Shown: positions 45,045 through 57,763 of the stretch, in pieces
How the letters are laid out: each line of letters begins with the position of its first letter
Position numbering within the stretch: the first letter of the stretch is position 1
Assembly: GCA_051294375.1 (NCBI GenBank)
Contig: CM119268.1
Span: 23,451,502-23,515,501, forward strand
Direction: 5' to 3'
Length of the DNA: 64,000 bases
Source: Paraspadella gotoi
Lineage: Eukaryota > Chaetognatha
Made by a program: the position numbers and the translations under genes
The notes under the pieces: model-generated
What the model saw: the letters and a program-made list of their open reading frames with translations, nothing else
Databases searched by the model: none
Told to the model about the DNA's origin: nothing

Positions 45045-46440
45045 TGTATTTTAATTATAGTTAACTTTACGAAAAAGTAAAAGATTACTAGTTTTACCAT
45101 GTTTTTTAAAATAAATTTTTAATATTAAAAAATAAATGATGATTTCTGTAAAGCTAATAACTTTTGTTGATGAAAAAAAAATTAAACTTCGTTAAAATAT
45201 ATGCAATGTGAAATCTTACAATGATAAGAATTATAAATTAAGTTAATTATTTAATTATTAAATTATTAGTATTTTAAAAATTGTCCCTTTTGCCTATAGA
45301 AATTCAATTAGAAATTACAGTTTGGAAAGCAACCTCAAAAAATAAGCATTTGTTTTTAACGTTCTAAAAAAAGATATTATTTAAATTCAGAAACGATCAA
45401 ACAAGTTAATCCCAGAAAAGAAATAAAAAGGGAATATATAAGCAAAGTAAAATTGCGAATGTTAACTGTAATTATAACATGCATAAAGTAAAACTCACAT
45501 ACATTATAACAATATATTTTAAAGTTTCCCAAAAATTAAATTTTAAAATTAGCTTCGTTGTCCTTCAACTGTTACAGTAGACACGTCGTCAATTTCGAGA
45601 CGGCAAGCTCTGTAACTGCGAGTACAAATGAGAATTTTTAAGAGAGCTTTTGTCTGATAATCGAGTACACATATGGCTACTCCTTCGGTAAAGCCATGTG
45701 CTCTACGACCAATTGTTTGGGACATCAGCAACTATTTGTAAAAAAGATGCTTCAGCCCCTCCGTCGGCCAGATTTTGAACCTGAAAACTTTTCGTAAATT
45801 TAAATCGTCCGGCGCAAACGCATCACTGCGGCCAACATGATTTTTCAATGAAAATTTCTTGTAAATAAATTAATTAATAAAGCTGTAAGGTTGCTTTTTA
45901 TTAATTTTTTTGGGGAAACAAAAATTCAACGTTCGAAGGCAGAGATTCCGACCATCCGAGTCCCAAGTTTCCCGATCCGGACGAACGGTTCGCAAACGAC
46001 GACAGATTAATACCGAAGAAAGCGAATAGTTCTGGCTTAATTTTAAATGTTTGAAAAATTGAGGATAAGTCAGTGTGCCTCTTTAAGGGCCGCGAAACTT
46101 GAACTTTTTCACCTTTCTTTTTAAGGTGTTTTATTAAGTGTTTTTAACTAGTTGCTTATTGATCAATAATTAATAAATTAGGCCTAATGATTGAGAGAAA
46201 TGAAAGAATGAAATCGTTTCAAAAATGGGAATAATCTAAGTTTTTCGATTTTGCATAAAAACAAGTTTGAGCAAACAATGTCGGATCTGCCTATCAATAA
46301 TTAAAGCAGTAATAAGCTAATACGATGATAAATTCTTGGAAATGTTATTCTGACTTTCCAAATTTGTGACCTGTAACTGGATCATAACACGTTGTAACAA
46401 TAAACAAGTTGAGAAACAGTGTCGGATCTGCCAACGATAT
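45045..46440. other. AT-rich DNA, copy 2
   Basis: No gene. Two family-B-like words gtcggatctgcc lie at 46,280 and 46,421. Confidence 0.6.
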
Positions 46441-47649
46441 TATCGGTAAATAATATTAATAATTTAATTAATATACTTAATAATTAATATTCAAGTTAAT
46501 TAATTAATTTATTTTTGAATCTCAAATGTTTGTTTTGATTGATTAATTGACCGAATTAATTTATTATGATTAATTAATTTACTATTGATTAATTAACTGA
46601 TTAGTTATTTGATTAATTAATACAACAAAAGTTTGACAAAGCTTTCCTTATTCCCAGTGTCATATACTTATTATGTATTAACAGTTCACACCCTTAAAAG
46701 TGATCCTTAACTCTCCTACCCTTCATTCTTCTTTCCTTCCTTTCCTATTTTTTCTCACTCTCGGCCTTAACCATTTTTTCTCTCTCACATGTTTTGACCG
46801 CTTCACATTATTCATTTTTTTCTTCTTCATAATTCATATTTTTATTATTCATTATTCATTCTACCTTCCTTCATCAATGCCGGCCTCAACTTCTTTCATT
46901 TCTCATTCTTATTTAAAGTTACGATGACTAATAGGGAATTAAGAAATTAACAAAAAAGAAAGGCTAGTTTTTATTTCATTGCTTGGGCGTTTAATAAATA
47001 TTTAAAATCGAGGGCAAAAGCAGAATTAAGGATAACACCCAAGTCTCTCTTCTCTCTTCTTCTCTCTCTCTCTCTCTCTTGTCTTCTCTCTCTCTCCCTC
47101 TCCGTGTAATCTCTCTCTCTCTCGTCTCTCTTCTAAACTATCTTCCTCCTCGCTCCTCTCGTCTCTCCGCCCCATTAGTCCGGCGGTGGTCCATGATCTG
47201 GGTTTCTTTGCTTTCCCTCCCTCGGTCGACGTTTAATTGCTTGGTTTGGCTTTGGCGCTCAAGTTTTCCCCGCCGCTCGGAGACGCGGAGCCTCGCCTTC
47301 CCGCTTTAAGCGACCAACAGCCCATCGTCTCGCTCTCACTCCCGCTTTCCTCGCCCTTTCTATTTTCTTCTCTCTCCTCGTTCTCTCTGGAATGCTCTCC
47401 CTTCACCTCCTCTCTCTCTCTCTGCCCTTTTCCCAGTTGGGTTTTAATTGATGCTCCTGGGAAGAATTGGAATTTTATGTTTCACCCAACTGTAGTTATT
47501 TTCATTTCTAATTTATTCGCCGCCGTTTTTAATTACTAAATTTTTATTTCCTTTCTTTACTTTGAGGATTCTTGCATTCTCCTTTATTCTTCATTTTTTT
47601 TTTTCTTTTATTTTGTTTAGTTTGTTTAGATGGTTGGCTATTTTTAGTC
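46441..47649. other. Locus right half, copy 2, first part
   Basis: TTAA-rich, then pyrimidine-rich 47,040-47,130, then a GC-richer block 47,140-47,345. The 76- and 100-residue plus frames there are interrupted in copy 3 (52,257-52,575). Confidence 0.6.
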
Positions 47650-47925
47650 GGATCTGGCTTTATCAGCAGATTCCGGCCTTTTGTAATCCACTTGTCCGGT
47701 CAAGTTCGGTCACTTAAAATCTCGGTAATAATCATTCGATCATAAGAAAATCGAATTATGATAAAATTTCTATATAATATTGATTAATAAACAAATAATA
47801 ATTATGATTTTTTGTTATGATTGTCTATGATTAAAATTAACCGATTTTATCATTAAACTTATTATTTGAATCTAGCCTGCGTAGCATAAATTATCGTAGG
47901 CAGATTCCGACAATTTTGCTCCAAC
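47650..47925 (+). mobile_element. Family B MITE
   Basis: gtcggatctggctttatcag hairpin at the left, palindromic tcgaattatgataaa in the middle, and gtaggcagattccgac at the right. Allelic to 52,592-52,848 with scattered extra bases. Confidence 0.75.
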
Positions 47926-48254
47926 TTGTTTGACGTTGGTCTCCTGTTTTAGAGGCGAAATATAATTTTGAGCTTCCAGATATCGTATAGTTAATTACAA
48001 AGTTCTACTATATTGTTGAAATTTAGCAAATATGCATAAACTTTATGTTTGAAAATTCAACATTGTTTTTTTTTTGCTGTGATTTAAGAAAAACGAATAA
48101 CATTTACTTGATAATTATAATTTGTTAAATGTAACAAGAGTGCCCGTTAAAAGTTATGTTTAAGTTGTTACAAATCTAATAACCGATGTTGTAAGAAAAT
48201 ATTAAACAAAGAAAAATACAGACTGCACAATAAAAGACTGGACACGCTTAACCG

Positions 48255-48695
48255 AAACGACGACGGACGACGACGACGACGACGACGAACAGGAAGGTGT
48301 TTCTTCTCTTTACCTGAGACGCGAAGTCAGAACGGGAGTCCGTAAAAAGGAACGCACTGTATTTTGGGAGTAAAGAAAAATTTGGTGAGAGAGAAGAGCA
48401 AAGAGAGAAGAAGATAAGAGAAGAGAAGAAGCGAAAAAAGAAAGAGGAAGAAGAAGAAAAAGAAAAGAAGAGAAAAAAGAAAAGAAAATATAAGAAAAAA
48501 AAGAATAGAAAGAAAAAAAGAAAAGAAAAGAAAGTAAAAAAGAGAGAAAAAAAGAAAGAAAAGAAAAGGAAAAGAAAAGAAAAAAAAGAGAAGAGAAGAT
48601 AGAGAAAAGAAGAGAGAGAAAAAAAAAAAAAAGAAAGAAGAAAAAGAAAAGAAAATAAAAAAAGGAAAGAAAGGAGAAAAGGAGATAATAGGTCA
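48255..48695. repeat. (GAC)n and GAAA-rich purine block
   Basis: GAC at 48,257-48,289. Purine strand at 48,370-48,690. Phe/Ser/Leu minus frames are compositional. Confidence 0.9.
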
Positions 48696-48954
48696 AAGTC
48701 ACTATTCCACTTCAAGACGAATAAACATAAAAAAGGCTAAAAATAAAAACCAAAACATAAATACTATGAATCCTAGAACAACAAAGAACCAGAGACGGGC
48801 AAGAAACTAATACAGATATAACAGAACAAATAAAGGAACAGAGATAAATAAAAGGAGGGAAGAGGAAAAGAAAAAAAAGAAAAAGCAGGAAAAAGAAAAA
48901 GGACAAAAAAAAAGGAGAGACAATAATTGTTCTAAACTTTTTCCCGTTTAATTA
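48696..48954. other. A-rich DNA
   Basis: Nothing recognised. Confidence 0.6.
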
Positions 48955-49480
48955 TTGCCTTGAGGGGAGAAGTTTATTGCCTTTGGGAGGAGGGAAAGGG
49001 TGAAAGAAAACGGAGGAAAGAGAAAAAGGGAGGAAGGAAAGGAAGGGAAGAGAAAAATGAGGAAAGAGAAAAAAGGAGGAAGGAGAAAAGGGAGGAAAGA
49101 AGAAGAGAGAGGAATAAGAAAAGGAAGGAAAGGAGAAAAGGGAGGAAATAGAAAGGAGAGAAGAGAAAAGGGAGCAACAGAAAAGGAGGAAGAAGAAAAA
49201 AAGGAAAAAGAAAAGGAAAGAAGAGAAAATTGGAGGAAAGAGAAAAGGAGGAAAGAGAAAAACTTGAGGAAAGGAAAAAAGGGAGGAAAGAGACAAGGGA
49301 GAAAGAGAAAAGGGAAGGAAGAGAAAAAAGGAGGAAAGATATAAAGGGAGAAAAAGAGAAGGAGAAAGAGTAAAAGGGAGGAAGAAGCGGCGGAAAGAGA
49401 ATGGAGGAAAGAGAAAAGCCAAAAGGGAGAAATAGAAAAGGGAAGGAAAGGAAGGCAGGAAGATATAAGGAGAAGAGAGT
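48955..49480 (+). repeat. 16-bp purine minisatellite, copy 2
   Basis: About 30 units related to ggaggaaagagaaaag. All-purine plus strand. Copy 3 is at 53,985-54,480 and is more regular. Confidence 0.85.
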
Positions 49481-50020
49481 GATGATGAAATTAATGTAAT
49501 ATTTTATTACATCTTTGTCACTTAAAATAATTTTTTTTACAAATCACAGAGTGCCTAATGCCTGGAATCGGACTGTCAAAGGGCCGGGTTGAACCAAGGG
49601 TTCTGCGGAGCCTGGTCAGTCATCTAACTGAGGTCAAAGCGGATTCAAGCAGGAACCAACTTTAGATCGACGTGATCTGTTTGATGTCTGCTTTGATAAT
49701 GGTTTTTTGCTTGGTCAGGAAAATTTGGTTGGTAGGATTCTCTTTAGCCGTTGGAAAAGTTAGTTCATGAAATGAGAAAAAAAAAAGTAAGGATAAAATA
49801 GTTGAGAGTTTTTCAGTCATAAAACGATGTATGAATTGTTAATAAACAAAGAATAATAAATAATTACGGGGTGGGAGCGAAAAAGGGTAAAAAACTGGTA
49901 ATAAATGGTGGCAATAAATATGGAAAAATGATAATAAAAAAAAGTGGAATCATTGGTTTTTATGTTATTCCTCCTCTTCCCCTCTCTTCTTCTCCTCTTT
50001 TACTTCTCGAGCGACGAGAG
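49481..50020. other. Unassigned DNA, copy 2
   Basis: Contains gagtgcctaatgcctggaa and gaggtcaaagcggattcaag. Shared with 54,490-55,015. No gene. Confidence 0.65.
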
Positions 50021-50290
50021 GAGAAGAGACCGAGGGGGCGAAGTTTTATGAAGGGGAGGGGAAGGAGGGAGAGAGGGAAGGGGGGGGAAGAGGGAGGAAG
50101 ATAAAGAGCAAGAGGAAGAGGGAGCATGGAGAGAAAGAAAGGGTGAATAAAAGGAGAAAAAGCAGAGAGAGACAAAGAGAGAGAGAGAGAAGAGGATAAG
50201 AAGAGAGAGAGAGAGTAGAGAGAGAGAAAGAGAGAGAGAGAAGAGAGAAAGGAGGAGAGAGAGGAGAGAGAGAGAGAGGAGAGAGAGAGA

Positions 50291-50334
<44 letters not shown>

Positions 50335-50340
50335 GAAATA
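50021..50340. repeat. Polypurine and (GA)n tract
   Basis: Fills the sequence missing from the gap at 55,059-55,275 of copy 3. Confidence 0.85.
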
Positions 50341-50828
50341 TCGTGGGTAGCGTGGGTGGAATCGGGGTTACCCGTTTTATCATCGACTATAGAAACTACA
50401 ATTAACGAGTATTACAAAATTAATTTTTTTTTTCTTTTTTTTTGTCAGATAAAAAGAGAGAGAAAAACTATGGACAGGAATCTCTTCAAACTGGTTAATA
50501 ATATTTTCTATAATGATTCTTCGTTGGGTTTAGGGTCTTTCATTGAAAGCGATTTTCGAGTCTCCTCAATTTTAGGGATAGAGAATTTTGATGACTTTTG
50601 TAGCTTATTTTCTGTTAATGCTGCTTGCTCGTGGTTCAAAAGCTGCTGTTTACTCGAGAATTTTTATATATTTTTGATTTTATAATAATAATATACAATA
50701 ATAACATGCTCAATTTTCAATCTGAATGACACGCGCGTAGCAGGGGCGACGTTGGAAATTCTGAATAAGTTTTTAAAAGTTCATTGCTATCGGTTTACGT
50801 GTCAGCGAGGGAAGAGAAAAGAGAGGTG

Positions 50829-50859
<31 letters not shown>

Positions 50860-51405
50860 AGTAGAGAGACGAGAGAGAAGAGAGAGAGAAGGAGAGGGAG
50901 AGAGAGAGGAGAGAGAGAGAGGGTGGAGATGCCTAAAACTGGATGAGTTCAAGGATTTGCTTGAGTTTAGCCATTTTTTTTTTTTTGAGGAAAGAGAAAA
51001 TGACTGAGAATTCTGGAAAGAAAAGATAAATTTTTTTTATTGTTTTGAGTAAAAAAGAACGAAAGATCGAGAAGAAAGAGAAATGAAGGAGTTGATAGAA
51101 AAGAAACGAAAAAAGAAGGGAAAGTGGGAAGGAAGAAAGAAAGAAAAAAAAGAAAAAGAAAAAGAAAAGACAAAAAGAAAGAAGAAAGATAGGAAGAAAG
51201 AAAGAAGATAGAAAAGAAAGAAAGAAAGAGAAGAAAAAGAGAAAGAAAGAAAAGAAAAAAGAAGAAAAGGAAAGAAAGTAAAGAAATATAATAAAAAAGA
51301 GAAAAAAAAAAAAAAACAAAAAAAAAAAAAAAAAAGAAAGAATAAGAATGAAATAAAGAAAGAAGAAAGAAAGAAAAGAGAAAGAAAAAGAAATAAAGAA
51401 ATAAA
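50341..51405. other. Copy 2 end, with GA and GAAA blocks
   Basis: The frame at 50,356-50,685 is broken in copy 3, so it is not supported as coding. GA block 50,815-50,925. GAAA-rich 50,985-51,405 runs into an N gap. Confidence 0.75.
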
Positions 51406-52591
51406 NNNNNNNNNNNNNNNNNNNNNNNNNATTAATTAATTATTTTGATCCAAAATGTTTGTTTTGATTGTTTAATTGACTGATTAATTAGTTATTGATT
51501 AATTAATTTACCTATTGATTAATTAACTGATTAGTTATTTGATTAATTAATACAACAAAAGGTTGACAAACTTTCTTTCCCATGTCATATTCTTATTATG
51601 TATTAACAGTTCACCCCTTAAGTTGCTCCTTAACTCTCATATCTTCATTTTTTCGTCTCCTTCCTATTTTTTTCACCTCGCGCCCTTAACCAATTTTNNN
51701 NNNNNNNNNNNNNNNNNNNNNNNNNNNNNNNNNNNNNNNNNNNNNNNNNNNNNNNNNNNNNNNNNNNNNNNNNNNNNNNNNNNNNNNNNNNNNNNNNNNN
51801 NNNNNNNNNNNNNNNNNNNNNNNNNNNNNNNNNNNNNNNNNNNNNNNNNNNNNNNCTTCTTCATAATTCATATTTTATTATTCATTATTCATTCTGCCTT
51901 CTTCATCATGCTTGCCTCATTCTTCATTCTTATTCTTATTTAGTTATCGCTCGCAATACCCAAATAAAAACACAAACATATTAGAATAAGACGATGACTA
52001 ATTAAGGAATTAAGAATTAACAAAAAAGAAAGGCTAGTTTTTATATTTCATTGCTCTGCGTTTAATAATATTTAAATCGAGGGCAAAAGCAGAAAAGGAT
52101 AACACCCAAGNNNNNNNNNNNNNNNNNNNNNNNNNNNNNNNNNNNNNNNNNNNNNNNNNNNNNNNNNNNNNNNNNNNNNNNNNNNNNNNNNNNNNNNNNN
52201 NNNNNNNNNNNNNNNNNNNNNNNNNNNNNNNNNNNNNNNNNNNNNNNNNNNNNNNNCCCGCCGCTCGGGACGCGAGCCTCGCTTCCGCTTTAGCGACCAC
52301 GCCCATCGTCTCGCTCTCACTCCCGCTTTCTCGCTTTCAATTTCTCTCTCTCTCTTTCTCTCCCCTTCTCCCTCTCTCTGCCCTTTCCCCAGTTGTTTAT
52401 TGATGCTCCTGCGGATGAATTGAAATTTTATGTTCACCCAACTGTAGTTATTTTCATTTCTAATTTATCGGCGCCGTTTTTATTACTATTTTTATTTCCT
52501 TTCTTTACTTTGAGGATTCTTGCATTCTCTTTTATTTCTTTCTTTTTTTTTCTTTTATTTTGTTTAGTTTGTTAAGATGGTTGGCTATTTT

Positions 52592-52848
52592 TAGTCGGAT
52601 CTGCTTATCAGCAGATTCCGGCTTTTGTAATCCACTTTGTCGGTCAGTCGGTCCCACTTTAAAATCTCGGTAAATCATTCAGATCATAAGAATATCGAAT
52701 TATGATAAATTCTTTATAATATTGATTAATAAACAAATATATTATGATTTTTTATGTTATGATCTGTTATGATTAAAAATTAACAGATTTATCATAACTT
52801 ATTATTTGATTAGCTGCTTATCGCAAAATTATCGTAGGCAGATCCGAC
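52592..52848 (+). mobile_element. Family B MITE, best-defined copy
   Basis: Ends GTCGGATCTGC and GCAGATCCGAC form a perfect 11-bp inverted pair. A second hairpin (gtcggatctgcttatcagca / gattccggc) lies at the left. About 255 bp in total. Its right end touches an N-run. Confidence 0.75.
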
Positions 52849-53984
52849 NNNNNNNNNNNNNNNNNNNNNNNNNNNNNNNNNNNNNNNNNNNNNNNNNNNN
52901 NNNNNNNNNNNNNNNNNNNNNNNNNNNNNNNNNNNNNNNNNNNNNNNNNNNNNNNNNNNNNNNNNNNNNNNNNNNNNNNNNNNNNNNNNNNNNNNNNNNN
53001 NNNNNNNNNNNNNNNNNNNNNNNNNNNNNNNNNNNNNNNNNNNNNNNNNNNNNNNNNNNNNNNNNNNNNNNNNNNNNNNNNNNNNNNNNNNNNNNNNNNN
53101 NNNNNNNNNNNNNNNNNNNNNNNNNNNNNNNNNNNNNNNNNNNNNNNNNNNNNNNNNNNNNNNNNNNNNNNNNNNNNNNNNNNNNNNNNNNNNNNNNNNN
53201 NNNNNNNNNNNNNNNNNNNNNNNNNNNNNNNNNNNNNNNNNNNNNNNNNNNNNNNNNNNNNNNNNNNNNNNNNNNNNNNNNNNNNNNNNNNNNNNNNNNN
53301 NNNNNNNNNNNNNNNNNNNNNNNNNNNNNNNNNNNNNNNNNNNNNNNNNNNNNNNNNNNNNNNNNNNNNNNNNNNNNNNNNNNNNNNNNNNNNNNNNNNN
53401 NNNNNNNNNNNNNNNNNNNNNNNNNNNNNNNNNNNNNNNNNNNNNNNNNNNNNNNNNNNNNNNNNNNNNNNNNNNNNNNNNNNNNNNNNNNNNNNNNNNN
53501 NNNNNNNNNNNNNNNNNNNNNNNNNNNNNNNNNNNNNNNNNNNNNNNNNNNNNNNNNNNNNNNNNNNNNNNNNNNNNNNNNNGAAAAGAAAAAAAAGAGA
53601 AGAGAAGAATAGAGAAAAGAAGAGAAGAGAAAAAAAAAGAAGAGAAAAGAAAAGAAAATAAAAGAAAGGAAAAGAAAGGAAAAGGAGATAATAGGTCAAA
53701 GTCACTATTCCACTTTCAAGACGATAACATAAAAAAAAGGCTTAAAATAAAAACCCAAAAAACAATAATAGAAATACTATGAACCAGAAAAACAAAAGAA
53801 CCAGAGACGCAGAAACTAATAACAAAAACAGAACAAATAAGGAACAAGAGATAAATAAAAGGGGGAAAGAGGAAAAGAAAAAAAGAAAAAAAGAAAAAGA
53901 AAAAAAGGAAGAGACAATAATTGTTTCTAAACTTTTTCCGTTGTATTTATGCCTGAGGGGAGAAGTTTATTGCCTTTGGGAGGA

Positions 53985-54480
53985 GGAAAGGATAAAAAAA
54001 CGGAGAAAAGAGAAAATGGAGGAAAGGAAAAAAGGAGGAAAGAGAAAATGGAGGAAAGAGAAAAAGGAGGAAGGAGAAAAGGGAGGAAAGAGAAGAGAGA
54101 GGAATAAGAAAAGGAAGGAAGGAGAAAAGGGAGGAAATAGAAAAGGGAGGAAGAGAAAAGGGAGCAAAAGAAAAGGAAGGAAAGAGAAAAAAAGGAAAGA
54201 GAAAAGGAAAGAAAGAGAAAATGGAGGAAAGAGAAAAGGGAGGAAAGAGAAAATTGAGGAAAGGAAAAAAAGGAGGAAAGAGACAAGGGAGAAAAGAGAA
54301 AAGGGAGGAAAGAGAAAAAGGAGGAAAGATATAAGGGAGAAAAGAGAAAGGGAGGAAAGAGAAAAGGGAGGAAAGAAAAAAAGGGCGGAAAGAGAAAATG
54401 GATGAAAGAGAAAAGCCAAAAGGGAGAAAATAGAAAATGGAGGAAAGAGAAAAGGAAGGAAAGATATAAGGGAGGAAAGA
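53985..54480 (+). repeat. 16-bp purine minisatellite, copy 3
   Basis: Regular ggaggaaagagaaaag units (about 30). The 208-residue Lys/Arg/Glu frame over it is compositional. Confidence 0.9.
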
Positions 54481-55653
54481 GATGTGATAGAATTAATGTA
54501 ATATTTTATTACATCTTATGTCACTTAAAATAATTTTTTTTCAACAAATCACCAAGTGCCTAATGCCTGGAAATCGGCCTGTCAAAGCCGGGTTAACCAA
54601 GGGTCTGCGCCTGGTCAGTCAGTCTAACTGAGGTCAAAGCGGATTCAAGCAGGAACCAACTTTAGATCGACGCTGTCTTGATGTCTGCTTGATAAATGGT
54701 TTTTGCTTGGTCAGGAAATTTGGTTGGTAAAGGAATTCTGGCCGTTGGAAAAGTTAAGTTCATGAAATGAGAAAAAAAAAGTCAGGATAAAAAATAGTTG
54801 AGAGTTTTTTAGTCATAAAACGATGTATGATTGTTAATACAAAGATAATAAAATAATTACGGCGAAAAGGGTAATAAAACTGGTAATAAAATGTGGCAAT
54901 AAAATATGAGAAAAAATGATAATAAAAAAAGTGGAATCATTGGTTTTATGTTCTCCTCCTCTTCCTCTTCTTCTTTCTCCTCCTCCTACTTCTCGAGCGA
55001 CGAGAGGAGAAGAGACCGAGGGGGCGAAGTTTTATGAGAGGGGAGGGAAGGAGGGAGANNNNNNNNNNNNNNNNNNNNNNNNNNNNNNNNNNNNNNNNNN
55101 NNNNNNNNNNNNNNNNNNNNNNNNNNNNNNNNNNNNNNNNNNNNNNNNNNNNNNNNNNNNNNNNNNNNNNNNNNNNNNNNNNNNNNNNNNNNNNNNNNNN
55201 NNNNNNNNNNNNNNNNNNNNNNNNNNNNNNNNNNNNNNNNNNNNNNNNNNNNNNNNNNNNNNNNNNNNNNNNNNNTGGGTGGAAAATCGGGGTTACCGTT
55301 TATCCATCGACTATAGAAACTACAAATTAAACGATATTACAAAATTAATTTTTTTGTCAGATAAAAAAAGAGAAAAACTATGACAGGATCTTCAAACTGT
55401 TAATAATATTTTCTAATAATGATTCTTGGGTTTAGGGTCTTTCATGACACACGTTAACATAGTAATCATTGAAGATTTCGAGTCTCTCAATTTTAGGATG
55501 AGAATTTTCAGATTTCGATCTACGAAATACTTTTGATTTTCTAATTTTGATGATTTGTAGCTTCTTTTCAGTTAATGCTGCTGCTGTGGCTCAAGCTGCT
55601 GTTACTGATTTTTATATATTTTTATTTTTATATAATAATATAATAATAACATT

Positions 55654-56141
55654 NNNNNNNNNNNNNNNNNNNNNNNNNNNNNNNNNNNNNNNNNNNNNNN
55701 NNNNNNNNNNNNNNNNNNNNNNNNNNNNNNNNNNNNNNNNNNNNNNNNNNNNNNNNNNNNNNNNNNNNNNNNNNNNNNNNNNNNNNNNNNNNNNNNNNNN
55801 NNNNNNNNNNNNNNNNNNNNNNNNNNNNNNNNNNNNNNNNNNNNNNNNNNNNNNNNNNNNNNNNNNNNNNNNNNNNNNNNNNNNNNNNNNNNNNNNNNNN
55901 NNNNNNNNNNNNNNNNNNNNNNNNNNNNNNNNNNNNNNNNNNNNNNNNNNNNNNNNNNNNNNNNNNNNNNNNNNNNNNNNNNNNNNNNNNNNNNNNNNNN
56001 NNNNNNNNNNNNNNNNNNNNNNNNNNNNNNNNNNNNNNNNNNNNNNNNNNNNNNNNNNNNNNNNNNNNNNNNNNNNNNNNNNNNNNNNNNNNNNNNNNNN
56101 NNNNNNNNNNNNNNNNNNNNNNNNNNNNNNNNNNNNNNNNN
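55654..56141. other. 488-N gap
   Basis: Sequence unknown. By comparison with copy 2 it may hold the GA and GAAA blocks of 50,700-51,405. Confidence 0.95.
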
Positions 56142-57763
56142 CTTCAGAGATTTTGAGTTCACAATCTCACAATATCTCACAGCCTCTCACACACAGTCAA
56201 CGGTGACTTTTCCAATTCTGCGATCGGATTTTCTCTTCGTTTATTCAGTTGCAACTAAAAATTCTTCTCCAGATTTGAATTCGATTAAGACTCGTGATTG
56301 TGATACAAAAATAAAATCCTCTTAGCGGAAAATCGAGTTTTGAGATTTGAAACTGTAAGGACAAAGTTGAGAAAGAAAAGTGACAAAGTTGATGAGTTTA
56401 AAATGTCAAGAGGTTGATAATGACAAAGTTGATATTAACAAAGTTCAAAGAAACAGAAGTGAAAGAAAAAATGTTGAATGAAACAAAGTTGAAAGAAACA
56501 GAGTTGAAAGAAACAAAGTTGAAAGAAATAGAGTTAAAGGAAACAAAGTTGAATGAGTTTAAAGAAACAAATTTGATAGATTGTTGATAGAAACAAAATT
56601 GATAAGGACAAAGTCGATAGCAACCAATTTGACAGAAGCAAATTTGATTTGGCCAGAGGTCAACATGTCACGTGATTCCACTTCATTTCACTGTGAGCTT
56701 CTCTCACTTGATTAAGCGTCTCGAGACACGAGGATCAAAGATCAAATCGTGAAAAAGTTTTTTACGTGAATCTTTTTAGATTAGTGAAATTCACACCCAA
56801 AAATTGTTATATTTCAAACCGATTTTGTTAAGTTTGAAAGTAAACGCTTCAGAAAGCTAATTCGTAATTCATTGCTTTATCACAATTTTCGTTTTACTTT
56901 TATCTCAAATTATATTCATATTTTTAAAGATTTTTTCTGAGATTTAATTTGAAGAGAATGAAATAAAAAATGATAAACTAATCGTTAATTCGTCAAGAAA
57001 CACTTACCTTTCTTTACCCGACCCGAACCCACCCAACTCCGACCCCGACCATGACCCCAATCCCGACCTCAACCCCGACCTCATCCTTAACCCCGATCCC
57101 CTCCTACCCCGACCCCAAGCAAAAAAAAGGTGAAGTTTGCTTTCATATTTTTTAACTTCAGATGGCATCAGTTACCAGTTTCCAGTTACCAGTTATCAGT
57201 TATCAGTTATCAGTTATCAGTTATCAGTTACATATATTTATGGATCTAAATAGTGGAAGTTATTTTAAAAATAAGGTTTTAACAAAATTTAAATTACAAC
57301 CTTACTTTTTTTATAAAACTTAAAAAGAACAACAACAACAACTTTAGCGAGAACAGGCGATATTTTTTAAATAAATTCTCACCCAAAAAATCGAAAATAT
57401 TTTTTTTCACGCAGATTCGATAGAGTAAATTTTTTGGCCAAATTTTTTTAATCAATTGCGACAATAAAAGAGTTTTGATATAAAGCTTGCAGGACCCTGC
57501 TTTGTTATGTCTTGTTAGTAAAATGCAGGCATTAACCAACCGTATTCAAACTAATTGTGAAGATAGACAATTTATTTATAAAAAAAAATATGAGTCAAGC
57601 TCAACAGATGTTTTGACTAAGCCTGACGGTTGACAATTTCTCCTCGTTGTCGTCAAACTGGCTGCAGTTGTCAAAAAATCATTCAATAAAGTTAATAAAT
57701 AATCTAAATGAATAAAAAATATCAAACTAATAAACGAGTAATTATAAACAACAAATAAATGAA
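56142..57763. repeat. Unassigned DNA with three short minisatellites
   Basis: 56,450-56,600: 15-bp units gttgaaagaaacaaa. 57,010-57,120: C-rich ccccgac-type units. 57,176-57,232: heptamer (TTATCAG)n. A family A fragment (gcttgcaggaccctgctttg) lies at 57,484-57,530. No gene. Confidence 0.75.

Larger units (their letters stand above)
41707..51405 (+). repeat. Locus copy 2 contig, bridging copies 1 and 3
   Basis: Its left half matches 34,070-41,681 and its right half matches 51,431-55,653. It is bounded by 25-N gaps on both sides. Copy 1 ends and copy 3 begins within about 330 bases of each other on this contig (near 46,470-46,800). It is therefore probably the other haplotype. Confidence 0.8.
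51431..55653 (+). repeat. Locus copy 3
   Basis: Matches 46,470-50,700 throughout. Its internal N-runs (51,698-51,855, 52,111-52,256, 52,849-53,582, 55,059-55,275) fall where copy 2 has simple repeats, and sizes are close to the copy-2 intervals. After 55,653 another 488-N gap follows. Confidence 0.9.

Noticed and set aside
50356-50685. 109-residue non-repetitive frame ending near 50,685
   Set aside because: The counterpart in copy 3 (55,290-55,640) is broken by indels and an insertion, and no domain is seen.
53779-54405. 208-residue Lys/Arg/Glu frame
   Set aside because: Translation of the 16-bp purine minisatellite. The other copy is not open over the same length.
57010-57120. C-rich strand as telomere or i-motif array
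   Set aside because: Units vary in length and sequence too much for a defined array. Simple degenerate C-rich repeat is enough.
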